Program-made: the position numbers and the translations under genes
Notes under the pieces: generated by a model
Databases searched by the model: none
Seen by the model: the letters and a program-made list of their open reading frames with translations, nothing else
Told to the model about the DNA's origin: nothing
Shown: piece after piece, positions 36,901 to 47,700 of the stretch
How the letters are laid out: every line of letters starts with the position of its first letter
Position numbering within the stretch: the first letter of the stretch is position 1
NCBI GenBank assembly: GCA_038030265.1
Contig: CM075939.1
Span: forward strand, 14,985,253-15,049,252
Origin: Corythucha ciliata
Taxonomy: Eukaryota; Arthropoda; Insecta; Hemiptera; Tingidae
Direction of reading: 5' to 3'
Length of the DNA stretch: 64,000 nt

Positions 36901-38206
36901 AAAACTTCTGGATAGTTTTTAGCGTGAAAATTAGGAGGAAGGGGACTAACCCCCCCTACCCGTTTTTTTTTTTAAATGAAAGGTTATCTGATCTAACACA
37001 CCCTCCCTTCATCACAATACTCCAGTTTAAGAAAACTCAACAACTGTAACAAAGTTTCTTGTTTTAGCTTTCATGCTGTCGAGGCCTGTTTTTTTTTTGT
37101 GTGTTTTTTACCTTTTTCGAGGAAATATTTCGAAAGCTCCACCCCACCCACCCATCCCCTTGAATCTTTTTTAAAAACTCCAAAAAGGGGCATAATAGAC
37201 GTTGGGCTTGTTATTTGAAGAGTTGAACGTAAGGTGCCTGATGAATAATTCCGCGGGGGAAAAAAATGTTATTTAGTGTTTCCGGGTTGAATGTACAAGA
37301 TGATGACAGAAATTTTACTGCACCGTGAGTGTAGCGATCATAAAAAAAATGTTTTTTTTTCTAGTTAGAAATGGTTAAATACAGCCGATTAGCTTGAGAT
37401 TAAGCTCGTAGGAAGTGAGCATTACATGTCTTATTTGTCATTGTATATGTAAAAGTTTCGTAGAACCTTTTACCTTTTACCTAGAAGAGACGAATCTGGC
37501 GAGGCATATCTTTTGGGCAACACCGTTGTCCTTTGTCGAGAAAATGATGAAATCTGCGCCCTTTTTAGCTCGAATAAAACTCACGCGACTGATGTCACAC
37601 ATATCGCGTAACCTGGGCGACTCTGTGGACGAGTATACTCTCCCATTTGGCTGAGAAGGAAAAAGCTGTTGCCTTCTCGTTCACTGGGAGCAGGGAAAGT
37701 GGTGCAATCGTCCAAATCGCTTGAAAACGCACGGGACCGCGCCCACTGGGCCCTTATCGTTCTTCGGTTTTCGTCCAAACGACGGGTGCGAAGTGTGAAC
37801 ATATTCCCATGAGGTGGCAGGCTCCTGCTACTGTACCGTGACATCGAATTATGTTAGGCACCAACGCACCATGTCGTCGTTTTAGGGTCGGAACGCCCTT
37901 CCTTTTCTTCGACGGGACGTCGTCTGATTTTGAAGTTGTGACGTTGTTCGATTGGGTGCCGCGGGTGGGGGTATTGGCGTGTTTGACTGCAGAATGGTGC
38001 AACCTCCGAGAGTTATGACCCACATTTCTGTAGGAATTTAGGATGCGCTGAAATAACCCTCTCCAGGGCAAAGGGGCCTGCTAGGCGTAGGCCTAGCGGC
38101 TAGCCCCGCTATGATGATGTGTTTGGCGCTGACCTTCGAGCAGTTCGAGCTGTTTGTTTTCTTATTATTCGCCCTCTCCGCTTCCTCAAATCAGGATGAC
38201 TCCGAA
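30917..38206. other. No assigned gene
   Basis: Seven kilobases with many T-, C- and G-runs (for example 30972, 31559, 32860, 33470) and a TA microsatellite at about 31321-31335. A segment from about 31651, after TTAAGTGCAG, reads NASSVEQGSSPVAFSSSSH and could be a small exon, but no donor site is convincing. A 125-residue minus-strand frame at 34127-34504 and a 105-residue one at 37754-38071 match nothing I know. Confidence 0.4.
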
Positions 38207-38868
38207 AGTGATGAGCAAAAATGGTCTTGGTCTTGTGGTCTCGCGAGACTCTTGCAGGAAGACCAAGATCAAGACGATAGACCAAGACTAAGACTCTCTA
38301 ACGGCTGCAAGACCAAGACTTACTACAAAACCTTACGAACGAGTCTTGCGCAAGACCAAGACTGTGTTGCAAGTCTTGCGAGCCTTGCAAAATAAGTTCT
38401 ACTTTCGAAAACCGAATTTTGTGGGTTTTGCTCTTCCAAGAACACATTTTGTGGATTTGGCTCCTGTAAAACCAAGTTTTGGAGATCAAAAACACATTTC
38501 GTGGCCTTAGCTCTTTATTAAAATCAGTTCCAGGAAGAAAAAGAAGAAAGGAAGGGACGAGGAGAAGGTTTTCGGTTGGTTCGAAAACTGTATTTGGCTA
38601 CGAGTTTGAAATAATGAGTAATGAGAGTAATGAAATTTTTCATTTCATAAATTCCGAGTTAGGTTATCTTGAGTTAGGTATTTCGAGTTTATTTCGATAT
38701 GCAATGCTATTGTTTTATTTAAAAAGAAAAAACGAAAGACAAACCACTCGAAGTAAATACGGAAAAAATTAAAGCCAACAAAGCAAGACCAAGACCCTCT
38801 TTCACAAAACAATACCAATATCAAGACTTGCTGTCCTTCGAGTCTTGGTCTTGCTTTGCTCATCACTA
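38207..38868. mobile_element. Non-autonomous hAT element with target duplication
   Basis: A 662-bp element with short inverted ends, AGTGATGAGCAAA at the left and TTTGCTCATCACTA at the right, close to the usual hAT form. It is flanked by ACTCCGAA (38199-38206) and ACTCCGAT (38869-38876), an eight-base target duplication with one mismatch, as expected of hAT. The subterminal regions are packed with AAGACCAAGAC words in both orientations, possible transposase-binding sites. The 94-residue frame at the left end is built of these words. No transposase is encoded. An array of ~39-bp units lies inside, after the left subterminal region. Confidence 0.85.
38395..38530 (+). repeat. Degenerate array, ~39-bp unit
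   Basis: Three or four units close to TTTTGTGGATTTGGCTCTT. The reverse complement of the array at 63330-64000 has the same unit. It sits inside the hAT element. Confidence 0.65.
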
Positions 38869-38979
38869 ACTCCGATTTTTAGATCAATTTTATCTCCCCA
38901 GACTTATCAAAAGTTTGGGGGTGCCGTAGCAGGTGTTGCCCTAATTCGCGGAGCCCCTGGAAGGCTACATTCGTGTATT

Positions 38980-39250
38980 GCTCCAGCGATGTTGGAGAGG
39001 CAGGAAACGATAGGTTTTGGAGGCGTTCAAAAAGCACAAAAACGAGTTTTTGAGGCGTTTGGAGGGCGCAAAACAAGTGTTTTTGTGGCGTTTACGAAGC
39101 TCAGCTTAGTGTTTTTCAGGACACCGAATCAAGCGTTTTTAGAGGCGACTTAACAGGTGCTTCTGGAGACTGCTAAACAGGTGTTTCTGGAGAAACCAAA
39201 ACAGGGCTTTTAGGAAGCACCAAAATCCTTTTGAAGCAAGAGGTTCCGTG
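38980..39250. repeat. Degenerate array, 24-33-bp unit
   Basis: Successive units such as GAGGCGTTTGGAGGGCGCAA and TGGAGACTGCTAAACAGGTG, in a loose pattern of (G)GAGGCG followed by an A-rich then a T-rich part. No protein is implied. Confidence 0.6.
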
Positions 39251-39414
39251 GATTTCTAAAACAGGTTGTTTTTTGAGCTGACCTATGTTTTACTTCCACG
39301 TTCCCTACCGGAATGGAAGTATGGGGTTCGTAAAAAAAAATCGAGTCCGAGCTCACTTCACATTCTTGATGAAAAGTTGGAACAAGTGGTTTTCGGCATG
39401 CCGTCGGTCTGTCG

Positions 39415-39415
<1 letters not shown>

Positions 39416-39454
<39 letters not shown>
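39416..39454. repeat. Poly(T) tract, 39 nt
   Basis: Thirty-nine consecutive T residues between the array at 38980-39250 and the 410-bp duplication. Confidence 0.9.
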
Positions 39455-39499
39455 CTTCTTCGATAAATTGTGTGAAAATGAAAACCTGGCTATTTCTTG

Positions 39500-40320
39500 G
39501 ACGAGAAGTACAAATCTGGCCTTTGTTTTGAGGAAAAAATATTTATCGGATATGTTCTCCTTGTACCGAAATGTCGTTTTTAGGTACAATTTCAAAACAG
39601 GTGATTCCAGCATTTTTTAATTTTTTTTTCTAATTGCTCGTGAAATTTCCTTGCGAATTGACCACAATATTGCCGAAAAAATGCTACTTTTTTATAGCTA
39701 AAATCGTCGTTTTTAGCGCAAAAGGACCAGTAGCACAAAATAACGGTCGAAATTGCAAAAAGGGTGCGAGGGCCCCTTTGTATCTTAATTGCAAATATTT
39801 GAACCCGAAAAAACTGAGATTAAGCGAAAACTGTGGGAGAAGTAGGTTTCGGCGTGACTACGTCGAAAATTATTTGCCACAGAATTGTCTAAATCTATTT
39901 TTTTATTGGTGAGAAAAACGCGAATATGACCTTTGTTTTGAAGGAAAATCATTTCCCAGGCACGTTCGGCACGTGGCGGAATAATATTTTCGCTATTAAC
40001 TTCGAAACAATTGGTTCTGCAATTTTGTAACTATTTTGTTCGGATTTCTCATACAATTTCCATGCGAATTGACTACAACGTTGCCGAAAACAAACTCCTT
40101 TTTTTGTCATCTTACATTTATAGTTAAGAAGTGTTCGAGAAAAACAAAAATGCAAACTATGAAAAGCTTGAACGGTACAATTTTTGGCAGCCCGAAAACC
40201 CAAATGTTTTTGCACTTCTTTTCTTTGCTTCTTCTAAATATCTCGAAAATGAGTTTCTTTAGAGAAAAATCTTCACTCACAAAACTTGTGGAGCATTGAA
40301 TTTCCTCCAACTGTTGTATT
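39500..40320. repeat. Diverged tandem duplication, ~410-bp unit
   Basis: GCGAATTGACCACAATATTG at about 39653 matches GCGAATTGACTACAACGTTG at about 40065. ACCTTTGTTTTG-type words at about 39517 and 39928 have the same spacing. Two units in tandem, diverged by substitutions and indels. Confidence 0.65.
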
Positions 40321-43100
40321 TTTAATCCAATTTCGAATTCTGGCGTTTTTATTGTGTAATTTCGTCTAAAAGTTGGATTTTCAAGGTACGAATTTTCGGA
40401 CACCCCTAAGTTGAGTGCGTTTTAATGACTTCTTACGAAGCGACCCCTTTTACCTATTATTCTGGTGTGCTACGAGTGTTACTGCCATCCCTCCTACCAA
40501 GTTGAGACGCTTGTAGCGTCCCAAAACTGGCGTACCCAGGTCGCTATGTGGTAAATGACAAGACTGTGCCTCAGTAGGTATAGCTCCCCTATCAGGGACC
40601 TCTCTGTTTACGGAATTATGACGTGCTCAAGTCATTCAAGGAAATGTTTCAATATCAATATGTACTCCATTCGTTGTTGAAGTTGCCTCTTCGAAAGCTT
40701 CTGCGTAAAGGTTTGGACGCTAATTGTGTGGTTTGGGTCATTCTAAGGCATTGGGCTATTTCGAGTTGCAGGGCCAATTTTTGTGGTTCGTCCGCGTCTG
40801 AGGGTTGATTAGTTGGTTTGAGGGGTTGAAATCGCCTCCTGGAAATTTCGTTCGGAACGCTTCCCCCCACCCTTCCTCTGCCCCTACCCCCCTAAAAATG
40901 ACAACCTCAACGCTGTTGGTCAATGTTGACAATCTCATGTAACAGCCAGACAGTTACAAGTAATATCTAAAAATATGATGGGAAAGGGTGGCGGGGTGAT
41001 ACCCCAAAAAGGTTTGTGAGATGAGCCCTGCGGCCTTGGTTGGTAGCTCATGAGCCGCGCAAGCGGTTCGTAGCTTCGACCGCTGGCGATTGTCCGCCTT
41101 CGTGTTTTTTGACTTTTATTTCCTAGAGGAAATAATGTGGTGGTGTGATAGGAGGGTGAAGATCCGAAGTGAACACCGAGTGGTTTCGTGAATAGTTTTA
41201 GACCGCATTTTTCGTCAAATGGGTACTTTTTGTCATGTCATTTTATCGCTGATCTTTGCCTCTCTTCGACAGGGTGACACTAAAAAATACACGATTTTTA
41301 TTACGTCCACGATGTTGACACGCGCTAGAGAAATTTTGTATTTTTTTAAACGTTATCTTGCTCAATGTCCCAAAAGTTTCATTCCCTCTGAGAATTCATT
41401 ACTTAAGTGGATTTTATCCACTCGAGGTTGGGGAAAGGGTTTTGAGGGCCAATCAAGATTAATCGTTTACAAACTTGAACGAAGAAGGTTATAGGAGTGG
41501 TCCTTCTGGTTGTTGAACTCACTACGAAAGTACAAGGCGAAAAAGAGTGTAAAGAAATACGAAATATCAATTATTGCCCTTTTCCTTCGTACAGTTTCCT
41601 CGGCCGACCGTCTGGTTATTGTTATAGTGTGTCACAATGATTTCTCTTTTGTTGTGTTTTTTATTATTATTTATTGTGTTGCCGTTAGAAAATGTCAGTT
41701 GCCATTTAGCCGTCCTTCTTTTTTTTCGCTTTTGTCATGATTTTTATCTTACGCATAATGCTATTCACTCGCGAATGTCATTTTAATAATAGTCCTTGAA
41801 AAACGTAATTCACCGTAAACAAAAAACTATTACTTATCACCCCCTGCCTCATAACACCCACTATATGCAGCCCTCTTCCGAGTGTCTCTCTATCGTATTT
41901 TAAACCTTCCTGTTCTTTTTTTGACACGCCCTTATATATACTATTATGTAAAAAAAAAAAAATCGCCACCCCCTCCCCGTCTCACCAAGAATATCCTTTC
42001 GTTGTCCTTCTAGTGAATATGTGCGAAAATCATGTCTGGGACAAGTATAGTATACCCTACTCATTCAACCCACAAAAACCCCGCCGCTGCAAAGAAGCTT
42101 CCAGTGTGTCAAGGTGGTGTCTGCCCCCAATAAAAGAGAAGAGGTCGTTGCGTCAACTTAAATAACTCTCTCTCTTATGCAGCGGTTGGATGGCGGGGTT
42201 GGTTGGTTGGGGGGGAGAGAGCTAGTCGGCAACACGTGTCTCGCTGTCGGTTCTTATAAACGTCACTTTCTAAATTATCTTTCAGATTTTTTTTTCTCTC
42301 TGTATTGAACAATGACCGAGTTACAATAACACTGCTTTATGTATTATTTAACGCTGTCACACTTTTTCTCCCGTTATTTAATTCCTTTATTTATTTATTT
42401 GTTTCAGGTGAGAACCCCACGCCCCCTTACGATAGATGTATGTCGTTAAACCAAGGTAATTTAAAGTTAAGAAATTCCGGGCTGTTTTTCAAGAATCGCA
42501 TTTAAAACCCACCGTAGTTTGGGCTTTTTTTCCAGGGTCGCCCCGATTTAAGCGCCTCTCCAACCAAATCCTGAAAGGTTAATAGAACGGTTAAAAAAAA
42601 TTTGCTTATGACATATAACGATTTCGAACGGGTTGAAAGTGAAGAAGGTGGATTTCTACAAAAATTGGCCTTGTTACTGGATTTCCTCCCCTCACCCCCC
42701 TCCCATATCTTTTTCAGTCTTAATGGAAACGGGTCTCAAGCCTTTTGTCTCTCCTACCGAATTTTCCCGTAAAAAACAAAAATAAAAACAGCTTTGTTGT
42801 GTTACGGTTGGGTCACATGGGCGTTTAAAAATGAAATTGCATCGCCCTTGGGAATCGAAAGTAGGAGTACCGAAATTTCCTCGTTCATTGTTTAGTGCAG
42901 AAGCCGTTTATCTCTACTTTTTTGGAGGTTAAAAAATATATATATGTCATCAATCAGCGTTTCAAATAAATTTGTCGATTAGTTTATTTCAGGGTTGAAA
43001 CGTTAGAACTAAAGAATAGGGAGAGAAGGTAGCGCTACTCGAATTTCCACTCACAACTCGACTGATTTCACCAGTTTATGAACAAAAAAAAGTGAAACCA
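40321..43100. other. No gene seen
   Basis: Unique sequence. A faintly tRNA-like stretch at about 41030-41095 does not fold into a standard tRNA. No exon recognised. Confidence 0.5.
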
Positions 43101-43189
43101 GGTGAGTGTCAAACGGAAATTTGATGTCGTAATCCACCCATCTGTCGAGAAAATGACTGTTTTAAAGTTTCATTCGCTTAAAAAAGTAG

Positions 43190-43605
43190 TTCTCAAGGTT
43201 CTCTACAGTAGTAGGTGCGCGATGGGACCGTATCCCACCTGTCCCATCTGGTTTTCCTGGCCCGTTGGTACATCGGCCCCGTCGGTGACAACGGCAGTGC
43301 CATCACCCAGTAGTGCCGGAATGGGAACGATGCGTGCTTGTACGATGATGTTCCGCGTCGCTGTCCTGCTGTCGTGGCGGGGAATGGGTGCTGAATACGT
43401 CTCCGTCTCAAGTCCCTATACGCTCAGAACGTGTCACCGCCAGGCCCCCTTTCGGCAGATTTCCCCTGCTGTTGGAAGTACTGGGCGCCGCCGCCTCTTC
43501 AAATTCTGGAACCCTCCACAGCCGCACTGCCCCAATGACCTTTCGTCTTCCACACTGTCGATTGCGTGGCCGACGGAAAATTCGTGCACCCCCCCCCCCC
43601 CATAG
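43190..43605. other. GC-rich island with overlapping open frames
   Basis: GC-rich DNA open in one + frame (167 residues from 43102) and in two minus frames. One minus frame (about 43200-43410) contains NIIVQARIVPIPALLGDGTA and reads more naturally than the + frame. Simultaneous openness on both strands is typical of GC-rich DNA and does not prove coding. It may be an exon, a CpG-type promoter region, or a transposon fragment. Confidence 0.3.
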
Positions 43606-43719
43606 CGATCTAAAGATCGAATAACAATTTCGTTGTTTTTTAAATTTTTTTTGAAATTACCCAATGTATGGGCAGGTTTTTTTTTTCTTCAAAGAGTTTA
43701 TGGGTCCCTCGGACAGTGG

Positions 43720-44700
43720 TTCGTTGTGGAATGCAGCGGGCCTCGGCCAAAACGTTCCTATAAGCGGGCGGCATTCACCCGTACAAAAGAGGTAAAAAAT
43801 TAGTGTTTCGCGATTTCGTTGGTTTCGGCCGAATTTCCAGTCTCCAAGAGCAGGGGGGCTAGCGAGCGTTGAAGCTCTTTCTTGCGTACGTTCAGGGCAG
43901 TCGATTGTGTGGCCGCTGTCCGCGGAGGAACATTCTCTTGCGGACTCTGCGAAAACGGACCAAAGCTGCAAAAAAAATTGCAGTTGTCAGGCGGAAAATC
44001 CGTTCAACCCCAAGTCTGGTCGAAAATCCGTTTCGATGTTGGATCTTATCGATCCAACGATCTTATCGTGAAGCCCCACGTTTCGCAGTTTTAAAATTGG
44101 GAGATTTTGATACCATCTGTCGTAATTATTGTTTCCATTTGAGCTGAACGCATGTTACGAGTGCTCAGCTGACAAATGCAGTCGGTCCTGACCAGAACGC
44201 CCTTAAAGTGGCCAAAAATTTGCGTTTAATTTTGGTCATTTTTGCCAATACCGCCCAGGCTGTGCTATTTCGAGAGTTTGGCCCATTGTTTCAGTGCTTC
44301 GATTTGGGGCAGTCACTGTTTTTGACTTCTCCCTCGGACAATTGTCAGTTGCGGAACGAAGCACCCTTCCCCCCTCCCGTATAAGTAGGGTGAAAAGAAG
44401 TGTTTTGCGATGTTGGTTTCGGCCGAATTTCTCCCCCCCCCCCCCGCTACAGCGGGCAAGGAAGGTCCGCGTGCTTTGAGATTCATCCGTGGACTTCTGA
44501 ACGGGTATTGTTTGCGGGAATTTTAAATGTCAGTCATCTCGCGAAAAATCGCCCAGGCGATTTTGAAACTGAGGCGAACTGTGTGATTTTGACGATTTAG
44601 AGTCATTTTGTTATGTTTTATTTGAGCCGGACGCGGTTTATGCGTTCCTCGGAAAATCGGGCAAAATGGCCGAATGCAGCCGGCCCCGGCCAGAACGCAC
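43720..44700. repeat. Tandem repeat, ~450-495-bp unit
   Basis: AATGCAG-C-GG-CC-GGCCA-AACG anchors occur at about 43730, 44175 and 44673. Between them GTTGGTTTCGGCCGAATTTC (43818, 44410) and ATTTGAGC-G-ACGC (44140, 44620) recur in the same order. Two units plus a partial one. A diverged copy of R3 (AAAGTGGCCAAAAAT) is at 44210. Confidence 0.7.
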
Positions 44701-47322
44701 AGAACGCGGTTTAGGCCGTTTTCGTCAGTTATAGAAGCCCTTTTTAACCCTTCGAATTTTATTTCTGAGGCGGTCTTGTTTAAACTTGAAAGGTTTGAGC
44801 TCGGGAGGGATTGGGTGCAGAGGATAAGAGAGAATGAAAGTATGTAGGCGTAGTGTAATAAGTCATCGGCGAGTGCCTCATTAAAAAAAATAACATGGAA
44901 AGGATTCGGTAATTAACGAGCTTCACGACTGTTATGAGTTCAAGTTTCTTTCGTTTATTTTCAATGAATAAACAAGCGGTGAATTATTTTTTCTTGAGAG
45001 GACTCAGGAACAGGAAATGAGCAGGAAATTCCCCGCAGCGTATAGTATACGCTCATGAAATTCGGTATGATTTAGCTTGAACGGAGTTAATTATACGCTA
45101 CTTCTTTGTATTTGTATAGTTGCAAATAAAAACACGGTAAAAATGTAGGAAACAGAAGAGTAGAACTTCATTGTGTTCTGTTCGGCCGTAAAAAAAATAT
45201 CGGTGCCCCCCTCCCGCCACAACAAACACCACTACCGATTACTGCTTCTTTCTTTCGCGTGGTTCTCCAGGTCTTCCAAGGTTAGTCCCTCAGAGTTGGA
45301 GTGAGAGTCACGGTCGGACATCACTTTTCTTGTTCACTCTTCTCGGCAAAGATGTGATTAGTGGATTGTTGGTCGGTTACCAGTTGCGGTGGGCTAGGAG
45401 GGTTATTGAGGGGGGGGGGGAGTTATTGAGTTAAATCTTTTCAGAATCGAAATTTTGTTCGAAAACACGAATTGTGCACGGACAAAAGGAGTAAAAACGT
45501 GCTTTTCCTCTCCCCACATCTTTCTACTATAGTCACCCGTAACACAACACAAACATTTTTTTGTTCAACCGGCTTCTTATTACCAAGCAGTTTCACATCA
45601 GCATTGGGGACTATTAAAACGAGGCAAGGATGTATTTTATTCGTCTCCCCCCCTCCACTCATGACTCCCAGCGCTCAGCATTTTCAGCCAGTTTTTTCGG
45701 ACCCCATTGTAGGGCATACAATTCACCCTCATGATACTCACATAAAAGAGGGTTAAAATAGGGTGTGCACCCCTAGGCACTCACTCCTTTAAAAAAAAGA
45801 GGCAGTTTAGCGCATGAAAGAGTGACTCACTCAATCGATTCACGTTGTTCCCTTTTTTCCTCTCTCTCACTTTTGAAAAAAAAATTAAAACTTTACAGCG
45901 CCAAGAGTCGTTAAAAATTTACCAATCCAGGGGCTGGTGGGCTTCAATTTTTCAATCGACTTAAGGTTGTTGAAAAAAAAACGCCCACCCGGTGCCCTTT
46001 TTATACTTTTATAACAACTCGCGCGAAACAAAAAATAAATCTTTAAAAATCTGAAAGCTAGACCCCCCCCCCCACCGACGATCAAGGACGCACGTGAATT
46101 GCCGACAGTTTTATTATAATATGTATTGGAACAAAGCGGATTTTTTTTGCATCTAAGCCCCCCGCCCGCGCCCCTCAGCTGTGTGACCGTGGTATCATGA
46201 AAATTCACAGCTGTGTTTGTGGTGGGACGTTAATGCCACAGGAGGACAGGAAAATGAATGTAAAGTGGTGGCTTGTATAATACTTTTTTTTTACAACAGA
46301 AAAGAAAGTTAAGATGAATATAAATCGTGTTTTCTTAGTGCTAGTTGACTTTTTAATGAAAGTGACTGACTGTCATTACGTGGCTTATCTCGTATAAATT
46401 CCCTCTCGTGGGGCTCGTATTAGCAGGACATGAGGACAGCTGAAGCGTTCCGAGAAGTGGGGTTGGAGGGAACGGAAAAACTATAGGTGGGTGAGTGGAG
46501 GGGGCATTCTGAGTGGTTTTCTTCACAAAGGTTCGTTAAAAATTCAATTAACGTTGTTGCCAAAATCACTTGGCGCCTAAATGGTGTGGTGCTGAGGCAA
46601 TATCCTTTTTACTCGCGAAAAAAAAAAAAAAAAAATGAAAGTGGGCTTTTTGCAACACTCGATATTTCTCTTTTTAAACGAGAGGAAAATCGAAGTGAGT
46701 TGGCAAAAAACAGCTGACGATCTCCACAAATCCCTCCGCCCTCCCACCCACACGTGTGGAGATTCTTCCCCTTCAATTTTGATCTGAAAAAAAAAAAAAG
46801 TTTGCTAGAACAAATTACGTATGCTCCCCCTCTTAGCCCTGAAGTGTAATAGCTGAAACGCGCGTGCATGCACCATGAGTGCGTGTGCACCCATACACCC
46901 CCTCCCCATCGCCCTTGCCATGCTTTGTTATACCACTCTAGCAGCCCTTTGTCGGTTTGTGTTGAACTGAGGGTGTTCTAACGTTCGGTCGATGAACCCT
47001 TACCAAGAACGGTGGAAAGGGCTGTGTTTAAATGTGTATGACGTCACCGTTGAGTGTGGTTTGTGTGTGTCATATAGGTTTTATGTACCCTTTTCCTTTT
47101 CTGTTATTTTCATGAAGGGTCGGTCAAAATAATGAACGAAAAGAACGTAGATGTGAGGGGGGCGGGGTAACTTCCCTCAGTGTGGGGCGCTTAGTTTCAA
47201 TTCACTAAATTGGTTTCATCTATAAATAATGTCCTTATTAAAAATGGTGTCCGTCATTTGACGAGCATATTCACACGTCCACACCTGACACGTTTCTTTA
47301 ATAAAGTGCGGCTTTAAGTATG
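44701..47322. other. No gene seen
   Basis: AT-rich, with G/C runs near 45409 and 46063 and an A run at 46619-46635. A GTGCACCCCTAG word at about 45764 resembles the terminus of the 22879-23779 element but has no partner. Confidence 0.5.
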
Positions 47323-47458
47323 ACCCCGTTCACAACCTCTATGTTATGCGTCTGTGGAGTCTATGCAACCAAACAAAATGTATTCCCTCGAAAAATAAAG
47401 CATTTAGATAGGCTGCATAGACTCCAAAGTCGCGTAGCATAGAGCTTGTGAACGGGGC
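47323..47458. mobile_element. Palindromic MITE, family W, copy 2
   Basis: Starts ACCCCGTTCACAACCTCTAT and ends ATAGAGCTTGTGAACGGGGC. Colinear with 1207-1346, with a short indel in the ATATAT part. Its terminal inverted repeats are nearly intact over about 45 bp. Confidence 0.85.
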
Positions 47459-47570
47459 ACTCCGTGCTGTTCTTTGATTAAGTACGCCCCCGTACGCACT
47501 TTAGACTGGGATGAAATCATTTTTCTGATAAAAGGTAACTATTTTGTCATTGGCGAAGATCGTGCAGTTA

Positions 47571-47700
47571 AGGCCGATCGTCCACAGGAAGCGTTTTCGA
47601 GCGGCGCGACAACGAGCGTACATCCCAAAGCCTTAAACTGAATGCACTGCTGTAAAGCCTGCAGTGGATGATGCCACATTTAATTTGAGCCTTTGGCTTC
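47571..47700 (+). mobile_element. MITE, family Y, left-end copy
   Basis: Starts right after TTA (47568-47570) with AGGCCGATCGTCCACAGGAA and includes GCGTTTTCGAGCGGCGCGAC and GACAACGAGCGTACATCC. It matches the Y element at 58285-58462 through its middle but loses similarity at a run of C near 47703. The right terminal repeat is absent. Confidence 0.75.

Noticed and set aside
37581..38071. Two overlapping minus-strand frames of 87 and 105 residues
   Set aside because: No family resemblance, no splice signals that would join them, and mutual overlap in different frames.
41030..41095. tRNA-like stretch with GGTTGGTAGCTCATGAG and GCTTCGACCGC
   Set aside because: The box motifs are incomplete and I could not form a cloverleaf with a plausible acceptor stem.
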